Below are positions 26,004 to 34,451 of a stretch of DNA of 64,000 bases, in pieces. The notes under the pieces are model-generated. The model saw only the letters and a program-made list of their open reading frames with translations, had not been told where the DNA came from and did no database searches. How positions within the stretch are numbered: the stretch's first letter is position 1; every line of letters starts with the position of its first letter. The stretch is from Comamonas thiooxydans (GTDB lineage: Bacteria; Pseudomonadota; Gammaproteobacteria; Burkholderiales; Burkholderiaceae_C). Position numbers and translations under genes: made by a program. The DNA lies in the NCBI RefSeq assembly GCF_000964545.1, contig NZ_BBVD01000004.1:124001-188000 (forward strand), given 5' to 3'.

Positions 26004-27113
26004 ATGGATTTCATGAAAATCATCACCAAGCAACTGATCGAAATCATCGAATGGACCGATGATTCGCGCGACACGCTGTCGTATCGCTGGCCCGATGAAG
26101 ACAAGGAAATCAAGAACGGCGCCCAACTCATCGTGCGTGAGTCGCAGCAGGTGCAGTTCGTCTCCGAAGGCCAGTTCGCAGACCTGTTCAACCCGGGCCG
26201 CCACCTGCTGACCACGCAGAACATCCCGGTTCTGTCCACGCTGCGCGGCTGGAAGTACGGCTTCAACTCGCCCTTCAAGTGCGATGTCTACTACATCAAC
26301 ACGCGCTTGTTCACCGGCAACAAATGGGGCACCTCCAACCCCATCATGATGCGCGACAAGGACTTTGGCGTGATCCGTCTGCGCGCCTTCGGTACCTATG
26401 ACTTCCGCATCACCAACGCCGCCCTGTTCCTCAAGGAAGTGGCGGGCACGGACCAGAACTTCCGCATCGACGAGTTTGCCGACACCATGCGCTCGCGCAT
26501 CGTCAGCATCTTCTCCGAGGCACTGGCCAAGGCTCAGGTGCCGGCACTCGATGTGGCCCAGCGCTACAGCGAGCTGGGCGACGCGCTGCTGCAGCTCATC
26601 AACCCGGCCGTCAGCGAGAAATACGGCCTGGAAATCACCAGCTTCCTGCTGGAGAACGTTTCCGTGCCGCCCGAAGTGGAGCAGGCCATCGACAAGCGCT
26701 CCAGCATGGGCGCCATCGGCAACCTCAACGACTATGTGAAGTACCAGATGGGCCAGGCCATGGCCAATGGCGGCGAAGGCGCTGCGGCGGCCACCATTCC
26801 GGCCACCATGGCCATGGGCTTCGGCATGGCCCAGGAAATGATGAAGGGCATGCAGGGCGGTGGCGCTGCAGGCGCCCCGGCCGCTGCTGTGGCAGACCCC
26901 TTCTCGCCGGCCGCGGCGCAAGCCGCACAGACGCCTGCCGCCCCGGCCGCCGCCGGCCTGCAGGTGCTGACTCCCGCCCAGGCGGCCCAGGTGCTGGGCG
27001 TGGCCGAGGCCGACGTACTGGCCGAAATCCAGGCCGGCAACCTCAAGGCCCGCCAGATCGGCAGCCAGTGGCGCATCGCCCAGGCTGCGCTGGACGAGTT
27101 CCTGCGCGGCTGA
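26004..27113 (+). CDS. SPFH/YdjI-type protein with C-terminal helix-turn-helix
   Basis: This 369-residue protein has three parts. Residues 1-245 match the SPFH (Band 7) group called 'virion core protein-like' YdjI: ARRAY-type strands such as AQLIVRESQQVQFVSEGQ, FNPGRHLLTTQNIPVL, and a helical part FRIDEFADTMRSRIVSIF. Residues about 246-317 are a Gly/Met then Ala/Pro-rich linker. Residues 318-369 (LTPAQAAQVLGVAEADV, then AGNLKARQIGSQWRI) look like an excisionase/MerR-type helix-turn-helix. No N-terminal membrane anchor is present. It heads an operon with a VOC protein and a zinc-ribbon protein. Function is unknown; a membrane-associated scaffold is the family expectation, and DNA or peptide binding by the C-terminus is inference. 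Confidence 0.82.
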   Translation: MDFMKIITKQLIEIIEWTDDSRDTLSYRWPDEDKEIKNGAQLIVRESQQVQFVSEGQFADLFNPGRHLLTTQNIPVLSTLRGWKYGFNSPFKCDVYYINTRLFTGNKWGTSNPIMMRDKDFGVIRLRAFGTYDFRITNAALFLKEVAGTDQNFRIDEFADTMRSRIVSIFSEALAKAQVPALDVAQRYSELGDALLQLINPAVSEKYGLEITSFLLENVSVPPEVEQAIDKRSSMGAIGNLNDYVKYQMGQAMANGGEGAAAATIPATMAMGFGMAQEMMKGMQGGGAAGAPAAAVADPFSPAAAQAAQTPAAPAAAGLQVLTPAQAAQVLGVAEADVLAEIQAGNLKARQIGSQWRIAQAALDEFLRG

Positions 27114-27142
27114 TCCCCAATCCATGGCATCGGGTGCACGTC

Positions 27143-27526
27143 ATGAATGAACACAAACCGGTTTTCATCAGCACCACTCCGGTGCTGGCATCGCTGGACA
27201 TGGCGCGCACCGTGGCTTTCTACGCCCGCGTGCTGGGCGCCAGAACCGTCCACGCCCAGCCCGGCGAGTACGCCATCGTCTCGCTGGGCGGGCTGGAGCT
27301 GCATTTCTGGGCCTGCCAGGACCCGGAGATTCCCAGGCAGACCAGCTGCCGCATCCAGGTGGCGGGAATTGCCGCCCTTCATGCGCAGTGTCTGGCCGAG
27401 CACGCGGTTCACCCCAATGGCGGTCTGCGCCAGCAGCCCTGGGGCACCCAGGAATTCAGTCTTCTCGACGAGGATGGCAACTGCGTGACCTTCTACGAAA
27501 CCCATCCCGCCGCCGCTGCCGCCTGA
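27143..27526 (+). CDS. VOC-superfamily (glyoxalase/bleomycin resistance-like) protein
   Basis: This 127-residue protein comprises one vicinal-oxygen-chelate unit: PVLASLDMARTVAFYARVLG, YAIVSLGGLELHFWAC, then GTQEFSLLDEDGNCVTFYE. The pattern is that of bleomycin-binding-like proteins, with His in LHFW and Glu in FYE at the metal positions. The ATG at 27143 gives the normal start; the longer frame overlaps the SPFH gene. It is 29 nt after the SPFH stop and 13 nt before the zinc-ribbon gene, so probably co-translated. Its substrate is unknown; proteins like this can bind drugs or act as small-molecule enzymes. Confidence 0.82.
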   Translation: MNEHKPVFISTTPVLASLDMARTVAFYARVLGARTVHAQPGEYAIVSLGGLELHFWACQDPEIPRQTSCRIQVAGIAALHAQCLAEHAVHPNGGLRQQPWGTQEFSLLDEDGNCVTFYETHPAAAAA

Positions 27527-27539
27527 ACCCGTTTTTGCC

Positions 27540-28709
27540 GTGGCCACACCCGCTTCCTCCTCTCGCTCTTCCGGATCTGCATTCACCCCTGTCTCCGAGA
27601 CGGCGCCTCCCTCCATGGTGGGCCGGCATGTCTGCCCCGAATGCGGCGGCAATCTGGAGTGGAATGCCAAGGCCCAGTCGCTCAGATGTCCTTACTGCGG
27701 CACCGTCGTTCCCTGGAGCGAGCAGACACAGCCCGAGCCGGGACGCTCCGTGGTGGAGCAGGATCTGGCCGAGGCCTTGCGCAACCCGGCCAGCGGTCGC
27801 GGCTGGGGCTCGGACGAGCGCTACGAGGTGCAGTGCCAGAACTGCCGCGCCATCTCGGTGTTTCTCGGCAAGAACGTGGCCCAGCGCTGCGACTTCTGCG
27901 GCTCGCCGGCCATCGTCGCCCATGAGGAGCGCAGCGACGCCATCACGCCGCAGAGCATCCTGCCGTTCAAGATCAGCGACGGCCAGATTCGCGACAAGAT
28001 CCGCCAGTGGTATGGCAGCCGCTGGTTTGCGCCCAGCAAGCTCAAGAGCGCCGCGCTGACGGACACGCTGCACGGCGTCTATCTGCCCTACTGGACCTTT
28101 GACGCCCATGCCAGCGCCCAGTGGTGGGCAGAGGCCGGCTATTACTACTACACCACCGAGTCCTATCGCGACGGCAACGGCAATCTGCAGACCCGCCAGG
28201 TCCAGCATGTGCGCTGGGAGCCGGCATCGGGCAGCTTGCAGCATTTCTTCGACGATGAGCTGGTGCCGGGCACCGTGGGCGTGCACGCCCATCTGCTGCG
28301 CCAGGTGGAGCCCTTCCCGACCACTACCGACCTCAAGCCCTACAGCCCGGAGTTCGTGCGAGGCTGGACAGTGGAGCGCTACCAGGTGGACCTATCCAAG
28401 GCCGCCAGAATCAACGAAGAAGACATGGACAGCCAGCTGCGCAGCATGTGCTCGCGCGAGGTGCCGGGCGACACGCAACGCAATCTGCAGGTCCAGCGCC
28501 AATACTCGGGCCGCAGCTTCAAGCACACGCTGGTGCCGGTCTGGCTGGTCGGCTACACCTATGGCAGCAAGACCTACCAGATCGTGGCCAATGGCTATAC
28601 CGGTCAGATTGCGGGCGAGCGGCCTTACAGCTGGGTCAAGATCCTGTTTGCCGTACTGGCCGCCATCCTGCTCGTCATGCTGATTGCGCCGCTGTTCGTG
28701 CAGCAGTGA
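27540..28709 (+). CDS. Double zinc-ribbon membrane protein (TFIIB-type zinc finger)
   Basis: This protein of up to 389 residues starts at a GTG (27540); an ATG at 27615 just before VGRHVCPECGG is an alternative. Zinc ribbon 1 is CPECGG with CPYCG (about residues 32-54), and ribbon 2 is CQNCR with CDFCG (about residues 98-122). A central domain rich in aromatic residues follows (YLPYWTFDAHASAQW, AGYYYYTTE), and one C-terminal membrane helix (ILFAVLAAILLVMLIAPLF). Proteins like this are often found beside YdjI-type SPFH genes, which supports a shared complex. It is third in the operon. Enzymatic activity is not evident. Confidence 0.8.
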   Translation: MATPASSSRSSGSAFTPVSETAPPSMVGRHVCPECGGNLEWNAKAQSLRCPYCGTVVPWSEQTQPEPGRSVVEQDLAEALRNPASGRGWGSDERYEVQCQNCRAISVFLGKNVAQRCDFCGSPAIVAHEERSDAITPQSILPFKISDGQIRDKIRQWYGSRWFAPSKLKSAALTDTLHGVYLPYWTFDAHASAQWWAEAGYYYYTTESYRDGNGNLQTRQVQHVRWEPASGSLQHFFDDELVPGTVGVHAHLLRQVEPFPTTTDLKPYSPEFVRGWTVERYQVDLSKAARINEEDMDSQLRSMCSREVPGDTQRNLQVQRQYSGRSFKHTLVPVWLVGYTYGSKTYQIVANGYTGQIAGERPYSWVKILFAVLAAILLVMLIAPLFVQQ

Positions 28710-28763
28710 TGCTCATTCTTTGATAGCTACTTACACTTGATAGATAAAGATTCTGAATTCATT

Positions 28764-28780
28764 TTCTTGAAATTCAAGAA
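28764..28780. repeat. 17-bp perfect palindrome between convergent genes
   Basis: TTCTTGAAATTCAAGAA has 8-bp arms around one central base. It lies between the stops of the convergent zinc-ribbon and FAD-oxidoreductase genes. There is no following T-run, so it is not a classical terminator. Confidence 0.6.
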
Positions 28781-28815
28781 CCTACAAGCGCCAGCAGCTA
28801 TTCAATCCGTAGCCG

Positions 28816-29931
28816 CTACCAGGCCTTCCACACTTCTTCGGCCAGACCAAACGCCGTGCTCGCGCCCGAGCCGCTGGTCACTGCCACCACACGTGTCGCG
28901 GCATCGGGCGCTTTGACAAAACAAGGGGCTTCGGCACTGGAGGGGTAGATGCCCGTCCAGCGCTCCACAACCTGGGCCTTGTCGATATGCAGCGCCTCGT
29001 GCATATGCCGCAGCATGAGCTGGTCGACAGCTTCGCTGGCAAACGGCTGGGGCGCGCTGCCGTAGTGGTGCGAATCGCCGACCACCAGCGAACCATCGGC
29101 GCTTTGCACGGCGATCAGGTGGATGCCGTGCTTCAGGCTTTCGGCCTCCTCGCGCTCCAGCTCGGCGCGCAATGCAGTGGCTTCGGGCAGCGCGCTATAG
29201 CCTTCGTAGCGCACCAGGCTCAGATCCCCCATGACCGATCCTTCAAGCTTGAAGCCCGCTTGCGGCTTGACGCGCAGCATCTGCAACTGGCACAGCTGCA
29301 CTTGGTTGTCAGTCCATTCGCCTGCAAACAGTCCACCTGGATCGGCGTTGTTGCAGACCACCACACGTTCGGCGTGATAGCGGCCACGCGAGGTGGTCAC
29401 GCGCGGCGTTGCCACCTCCGTCACGCTTTCGCTATAGGCGAAATCCACTCCCAGATCCTGCTGCAACCACAGGGCCAGTTGCGGGATGGCTGTGCGCGAC
29501 TCCACGCGCAGCTCGTGCGGGCTGTAGAGCACGGACTGCAGCCCGTCGGTGCGCAGCGCCGGGTGGCGCGCCGCGGCCTGGGCTGGCGTCAGCAGCTCAC
29601 AGCCTTCGCCCATTTCGGTGTGCATAAAGGCTTCAAGCACTGCAGCGGCAGCAGGACGGCGCGCCGTCAGCCACAGGCCGGAATGAAGGACATCGATACC
29701 GGCCTTGGGTGCAATCTCTGCCCAGACATCGCGTGAGCGCATGGCGCGCCGCCAATGGGCACCGGCGCGCTGGCCCGTGATGGTGACAAAGCCGAAGTTG
29801 CGAATCGATGCACCCAGGCAGGCACCGTCGCGCTCTATCACCAGCACGGAGCGGCCTTGCGCGGCAGCGGTATAGGCATGGGCCAGGCCGACAATGCCGG
29901 CGCCGACGACGATCAGATCGTAGTTTTTCAT
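28816..29931 (-). CDS. Phosphonate-associated FAD-dependent oxidoreductase (TIGR03364-like)
   Basis: This 371-residue DAO-fold flavoprotein has the FAD motif DLIVVGAGIVGLAHAYTAA at the start, a conserved SIRNFGFVTITGQ loop, and a C-terminal GSGASTAFGLAEEVW. The match is to the glycine/D-amino-acid oxidase-like group found beside 2-aminoethylphosphonate genes. Relatives are reported, from memory, to oxidise aminoethylphosphonate or its N-methyl form to phosphonoacetaldehyde. The ATG at 29931 is chosen because the dinucleotide motif follows at once. It is the last gene of the leftward locus whose transport genes lie upstream. No PhnW transaminase or PhnX hydrolase is in the window. Confidence 0.82.
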   Translation of the reverse strand: MKNYDLIVVGAGIVGLAHAYTAAAQGRSVLVIERDGACLGASIRNFGFVTITGQRAGAHWRRAMRSRDVWAEIAPKAGIDVLHSGLWLTARRPAAAAVLEAFMHTEMGEGCELLTPAQAAARHPALRTDGLQSVLYSPHELRVESRTAIPQLALWLQQDLGVDFAYSESVTEVATPRVTTSRGRYHAERVVVCNNADPGGLFAGEWTDNQVQLCQLQMLRVKPQAGFKLEGSVMGDLSLVRYEGYSALPEATALRAELEREEAESLKHGIHLIAVQSADGSLVVGDSHHYGSAPQPFASEAVDQLMLRHMHEALHIDKAQVVERWTGIYPSSAEAPCFVKAPDAATRVVAVTSGSGASTAFGLAEEVWKAW

Positions 29932-30028
29932 AGCGTTACAGAAAAAGCAGACAAGCCAAGTCCTTGCCGCAGCGCCATGGCGATGCAGCAAGAGACGTTC
30001 GGAGAATCAAGTGATGTGGAGAAAGTCC

Positions 30029-31789
30029 TCAGCGCTGGCGCCAGTGCTGGGTACGCCGCTGCAGCCAGGCATCCAGCAGCGCAATCAGCAGGCGACCGGC
30101 GGCTGCAGTCGCAAAGATCAGCGTGGCCATGGCGGCGGCGGGAGCGATATCGCCCGCGTCATCCATGGCCAGCACGGCCACCGAGGCCAATGTGGTTTCG
30201 GGCGAGTACAAGAAGACCACGGCCGACACCGTGGTCATGGCATTCACGAAGAAGTAGCCCGCCACCTGCATCACCGCAGGCAGGCACACGGGCAGATGCA
30301 CGCGCCACAGCAGCGTCCAGAACGGCAGGCCCATGGAATCGGCCACTCGTTCGTATTCGGCGTCCAGCTGCTGCAAGGCGGTGAGCTGGGTGATGTGCGC
30401 CACCGAGAAAAAATGCGCGACCGTGCACAGCACCAGAATGCCCATGGACCCGTACAGAAAGTGCAGCGGATTGCTGCCCGCATTGAAGAACAGGATATAG
30501 CCCAGACCCAGCGCCAGCCCAGGCACCGCCATGGGCAGCGTGGCCACCGCGTGCAGCCACTGGCGCGCGCGGCCCCAGCCCGTGGGCCTGGCCACCAGAT
30601 ACGCGCTCAGAAAGCTCAGCAGCGCGCCTGTCGCCGCCGTGGCCACGGCCATGGTCAGCGAGTTGGCGTAACTGGCCCAGCCGCCACCATCCATCAGGTC
30701 GAACTGGTAGTTCCTGAAGGTCAGCGTCAGGTTATAGGGCCAGAAGCTGACCAGGGATGCCAGCACGGCCACTCCCATCACCGCCAGCAACGCCAAAGCC
30801 ATCAGGCTGCAATACACCAGTAGCGCACGGTCAAGCGGCGCATAGGGCTGCGGCACCAGAGGCACGGCCCGCACGCTCATGGCAGCGGCCTGCCGGGCAC
30901 GCAAATGGCGCTCGGCTGCAAAGGCCAGGCCCGCAGGCACCAGCAGCAGCATGGCCACCACGGCACCCATGGACAGGTTCTGCTGGCCAATCACCTGCTT
31001 GTAGATATCGGTGGCCAGCATCTGTGTGTTGCCGCCAATCACCTTAGGCACGCCAAAGTCGGTGACCACCAGAACGAAGACCACAATCCAGGCAATCATC
31101 AGCCCGTAACGACTGGCTGGCAGCGTGACCTGACAGAAGCTGCGCCAGCGCCCCGCGCCCAGTGTGGCGGCAGCCTCATACAGGCGCGCATCGCCCGAGG
31201 CCAGCGTGGTGCACAGAATCATCAGCGCATGCGGAAACGTCCACAGCACCGAGCCGAGAATGATGCCGAACGGGCCGTAGGCCGTGCCGCCCAGCAGCCA
31301 GCTCTTGAGCAGACCCTGGGCGCCAAACAGATAGATCAGGCTGATGGCCATGAGCAGCGACGGCGCCAGCAGAGGCACCAGGGCGATGGCGCGAAACAGC
31401 TTGGCCAGCGGCATGCAACTGCGCATCACGCCATAGGCATAGCCATAGGCCAGGGCCACACACAAGGTGCTGCTGAAGGCAGACAGCCACAGGCTGTTGA
31501 ACAGCGACTGGCCTACGCCCGGCATTTGCGCATAGGCGAGGTACTGGGCCAGGCCCGAGAACTTGCCATCGGCCGACACAAAGCTGTGCCTCAGCAGCGC
31601 CCCCACGGGCAGTGCAATGGCCACCAGCAGCGCGCCCAGCAGGCCCAGCACCAGCGCGCCCAGCCACAGCTTTTCCCAATCGAAAAAGCGCGTTTGTCGT
31701 GGCGTCGCAGGGCCGGTGCCTTGCTGCCGACGTGATTCCGCTGCAGGCGCATAGCTCCCCACGGGCATCGCAGAAGAAGAGGCATTCAT
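30029..31789 (-). CDS. phnV: 2-aminoethylphosphonate ABC transporter permease, fused double subunit
   Basis: This 586-residue inner-membrane protein carries two MetI-type permease halves (about residues 45-290 and 330-575), each with about six helices and an EAA-like loop: EAAATLGAGRWRSFCQVTLP in the first, ADSMGLPFWTLLWRVHLP in the second. It therefore supplies both translocation subunits in one chain, as in the AEP family of fused permeases. The start at 31789 lies 2 nt after the ATPase stop. The first 40 residues are cytoplasmic and low-complexity. The symbol is by analogy. Confidence 0.85.
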   Translation of the reverse strand: MNASSSAMPVGSYAPAAESRRQQGTGPATPRQTRFFDWEKLWLGALVLGLLGALLVAIALPVGALLRHSFVSADGKFSGLAQYLAYAQMPGVGQSLFNSLWLSAFSSTLCVALAYGYAYGVMRSCMPLAKLFRAIALVPLLAPSLLMAISLIYLFGAQGLLKSWLLGGTAYGPFGIILGSVLWTFPHALMILCTTLASGDARLYEAAATLGAGRWRSFCQVTLPASRYGLMIAWIVVFVLVVTDFGVPKVIGGNTQMLATDIYKQVIGQQNLSMGAVVAMLLLVPAGLAFAAERHLRARQAAAMSVRAVPLVPQPYAPLDRALLVYCSLMALALLAVMGVAVLASLVSFWPYNLTLTFRNYQFDLMDGGGWASYANSLTMAVATAATGALLSFLSAYLVARPTGWGRARQWLHAVATLPMAVPGLALGLGYILFFNAGSNPLHFLYGSMGILVLCTVAHFFSVAHITQLTALQQLDAEYERVADSMGLPFWTLLWRVHLPVCLPAVMQVAGYFFVNAMTTVSAVVFLYSPETTLASVAVLAMDDAGDIAPAAAMATLIFATAAAGRLLIALLDAWLQRRTQHWRQR

Positions 31790-31791
31790 GC

Positions 31792-32868
31792 TTATGCCGC
31801 CTTTCGCAAAATCTCTGGCGCTGCCAGCGACTGCAGCGCGGCAGCCGGCAACTCCACCAGCACCTCGCCCTGCAGCCAGTCGGGCAGACGCGCGTCATGG
31901 CGCAGCGGCCATTGCACATCGATCTGGCATTGCAGCGTGGGGCTGAACACGCGCACCAGGACCAGCGAGCCCAGGAACGAGGTCTCGACCACCCGCGCCC
32001 GGAACAGATTGGGCAGTGCTGCGGGCTGGGCCGGGTGCAGCACCACGCTTTCGGGCCTCACGCCCACCAGCAAGGCATCACCGGCCTCAAAGCCGGCAGT
32101 GCTGCATTCAAGCCGCCCCTCGCCCACGTGCACCGCATCGCCCGACTCGGCCACGGCGGGCAGCAAATTCATGCGGCCCACAAAACCGGCCGCAAAGTGG
32201 CTGACCGGCTTGGCGTAGAGCTGCTCTGGCGAGCCCTGCTGCTCGATACGGCCCTGATGCATCAGCACCACCCGGTCAGCCATGGAGAGCGCTTCTTCCT
32301 GGTCGTGCGTGACCATCACGCAGGCAATGCCCAGCTGACGCTGCAACTGGCGGATTTCGCTGCGCAGTTCGGTGCGCACCTGGGCATCGAGCGCGGACAG
32401 CGGCTCGTCCAGCAACAGCAGACGCGGGCGCGGCGCCAGTGCGCGGGCCAGCGCAATGCGCTGCTGCTGGCCGCCCGACAATTGCGCCGGATAGCGCTGC
32501 GCCTGCGCACCCAGGCCTACCAGAGCCAGCATCTCCTGCACCCGGGCCTGCACTTGCGCCGCAGGCTGGCCCCTGAGACCAAACGCCACATTCTGGGCCG
32601 CCGTCAGGTTCGGAAACAGTGCGTAGCTCTGGAACACCACGCCAAAGCCCCGACGCGCGGCAGGCCAGCGCGTGATGTCCTCGCCCTGAAACAGAATGCG
32701 GCCCGCGTCGGCCTGCTCGATGCCGCACAGAATGCGCAGCAGCGTGGTCTTGCCGCAGCCCGAAGGGCCCAGCAGACTGACGAACTCGCCCCCCTCCACC
32801 AACAGGTCAATGTCGCGCAGCACCGGCTGGTCCCTGTACTGCTTGGCGATATGGTCAATGCGCAGCAT
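31792..32868 (-). CDS. phnT: 2-aminoethylphosphonate ABC transporter ATP-binding protein
   Basis: This 358-residue ATPase powers AEP import. Walker A is GPSGCGKTTLLR (about residues 35-46), the signature is LSGGQQQRIALARAL, Walker B is LLLLDEPLSALD, and the switch His is in MVTHDQEEAL. A TOBE-type C-terminal domain covers about residues 280-350. It overlaps in function with spermidine/putrescine-type ATPases, but gene order with the fused permease and AEP-binding protein fixes the substrate. The binding-protein gene lies 187 nt upstream, with a palindromic repeat in the gap that may lower expression of the membrane components relative to the binding protein. Confidence 0.88.
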   Translation of the reverse strand: MLRIDHIAKQYRDQPVLRDIDLLVEGGEFVSLLGPSGCGKTTLLRILCGIEQADAGRILFQGEDITRWPAARRGFGVVFQSYALFPNLTAAQNVAFGLRGQPAAQVQARVQEMLALVGLGAQAQRYPAQLSGGQQQRIALARALAPRPRLLLLDEPLSALDAQVRTELRSEIRQLQRQLGIACVMVTHDQEEALSMADRVVLMHQGRIEQQGSPEQLYAKPVSHFAAGFVGRMNLLPAVAESGDAVHVGEGRLECSTAGFEAGDALLVGVRPESVVLHPAQPAALPNLFRARVVETSFLGSLVLVRVFSPTLQCQIDVQWPLRHDARLPDWLQGEVLVELPAAALQSLAAPEILRKAA

Positions 32869-32974
32869 GTATCTCTTTCAACGTGCAAACAATCCGAAGG
32901 TCGTTCCGATCTGTATCGCTCGAAATGCCCACCGCTGCATGTGCAGACCCGTTTCGCCAGTGACAGCGAGCAAG

Positions 32975-33057
32975 GGCAGCCCCGCAGCGAGGCTGTCGTC
33001 CCCCTCCGGCGCTCAGCGCCAGAGAGGGGGAAGGCGCGAAGCGCCTCAGGGGGTGTT
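32975..33057. repeat. REP-like intergenic palindromic element
   Basis: A GC-rich compound hairpin: CCCCCTC...GAGGGGG (33000-33030) encloses GGCGCT-CA-GCGCC, and a second hairpin GGCGC-gaa-GCGCC (33033-33045) follows. Sequences of this type recur between genes in Comamonas, Delftia and Acidovorax genomes, from memory. It lies between the AEP-binding protein gene and the ATPase gene of one operon, where such elements can stabilise the upstream mRNA or attenuate. Confidence 0.75.
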
Positions 33058-34105
33058 ATTTCTTCTCCGCTTTGGCTTCGTACCGACGCGACCATTCGGC
33101 CAAGATACGATCGCGGTTAGCCGCTGCCCAGTTGAAGTCGTTCCTGGCCAGGCGCTTTTCCAGATCGGCCGGAATGAACTCGTGCTTTTCCTGGGCCTCG
33201 GGAAGGGCCAGCACGGCAAAGTTGGCGGCATAGAGCTTGTTGGCGTCAGGCGTCACCGCCCAGTCGGCCAGGGCCTTGGCCGCGTCCTGCTTTTTGCTGG
33301 TCTTCAGAATGGCCGTGGCTTCCACATCCCAGCCAAGGCCTTCCCTTGGGAAGACAATGTCTATGGGCGCACCATCCTTCTTGGTCTTGTTGGCCCGGTA
33401 TTCAAAGCTCAGGCCCACGGGGAATTCGCCCGCGCCGGCCTGGCGGCAGGGCTTGGAGCCGCTGTGCGTGTAGACGCCGATGTTCTGGTGCAGCGCATCC
33501 ATATAGGCCCAGCCCTTGTCCTCGCCCATCATCTGCAGCCAGGCGGCCACCATCAGATAGCCCGTGCCGCTGGACGCCGGGTGGGGCATGGTGATCGAGC
33601 CCTTGAATTCGGGCCTGGTCAGGTCGGCCCAGCTGGCAGGCGTGGGCAGCTTGCGCCTCGGGCCTTCCACGGTGTTGAAGCAGACGGCGGACGACCACAG
33701 GTCCATGCCCACCCAGGTCGGCGTGGCTGCCGGATCGCGCATGGTGGAGCGCACCTTGGCCAGGTTTCTGGGCGCATAGGGCTGCAGCATGCCTTGCTTG
33801 TCCAGCAGCATCAGCGAAGTGGCGGCCACGCCCCAGATCACATCGGCCTGGGGATTGGCCTTTTCGGCCAGCAGACGGGCAGTGATGATGCCCGTGCTGT
33901 CGCGCACGAACTTCAGCTCGATCTCGGGATGGGCTTTTTCAAAAGCCGCTTTGTAGGCCTTGATCTGGTCGGCCTCCAGGGCCGAATACACCAGCAGATC
34001 GGTCCTGGCGTGGGCCGCGGAGGCTAGGCCCAGCAAAGCCGTGGCAACCGTGGCAAAGGCGATCAAGGTGAAGCGGCGAGTGGCGGGTGCAAAAGCGTGG
34101 CGCAT
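33056..34105 (-). CDS. phnS: 2-aminoethylphosphonate ABC transporter substrate-binding protein
   Basis: This 349-residue periplasmic protein has a signal peptide (RRFTLIAFATVATALLGLAS, cleavage after AHA) and the fold of iron/thiamine/AEP-binding proteins: LLVYSALEADQIKAYKAAFE, FVRDSTGIITARLLAEKANP, ADVIWGVAATS, and HPASSGTGYLMVA. The residue set DSTG and SSGTG is that of AEP receptors. It is the first gene of the leftward uptake operon, divergent from a LysR regulator. Phosphonate binding is inferred from family and context. Confidence 0.87.
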   Translation of the reverse strand: MRHAFAPATRRFTLIAFATVATALLGLASAAHARTDLLVYSALEADQIKAYKAAFEKAHPEIELKFVRDSTGIITARLLAEKANPQADVIWGVAATSLMLLDKQGMLQPYAPRNLAKVRSTMRDPAATPTWVGMDLWSSAVCFNTVEGPRRKLPTPASWADLTRPEFKGSITMPHPASSGTGYLMVAAWLQMMGEDKGWAYMDALHQNIGVYTHSGSKPCRQAGAGEFPVGLSFEYRANKTKKDGAPIDIVFPREGLGWDVEATAILKTSKKQDAAKALADWAVTPDANKLYAANFAVLALPEAQEKHEFIPADLEKRLARNDFNWAAANRDRILAEWSRRYEAKAEKK

Positions 34106-34451
34106 GGATAACAGTCCCTTGGATTGATCGTTGCCGCCCGACCAACGCGGCCGTTTGCGACATGAGGGAACTGTAGAAATTCACTGTGAAACGCCTGTGT
34201 CACAGAACTGAAATCTGGCAAAGGCGTCATCAGCAAACTTTGTAGTCAGCGCGCTACGCCAGCGTCCGCCATCGAAATGCTATTAATTCAAAAGCAACTT
34301 ACGCCTTATCTGTCTCATATTTCTTCATAAAACCATCTAAAAGACATTGCTTATATGCGCAAGAAGCTATTGAAATCAAAGCTGCTCATCCGCATTACCG
34401 GCTGCAGCGTTCATGTTGAAATCCGGGCACCGCTTTCTTGAAGACCTTGTC
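34106..34451. other. Divergent promoter region, phnS / LysR
   Basis: No coding frame is convincing. This 346-bp region must hold promoters for the leftward AEP operon and the rightward LysR gene. Positions 34260-34400 are AT-rich and include a stretch (AAGCAACTTACGCC) similar to dispersed AT-rich intergenic repeats seen elsewhere in the window. A LysR-type T-N11-A operator could not be assigned with confidence. Confidence 0.5.
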
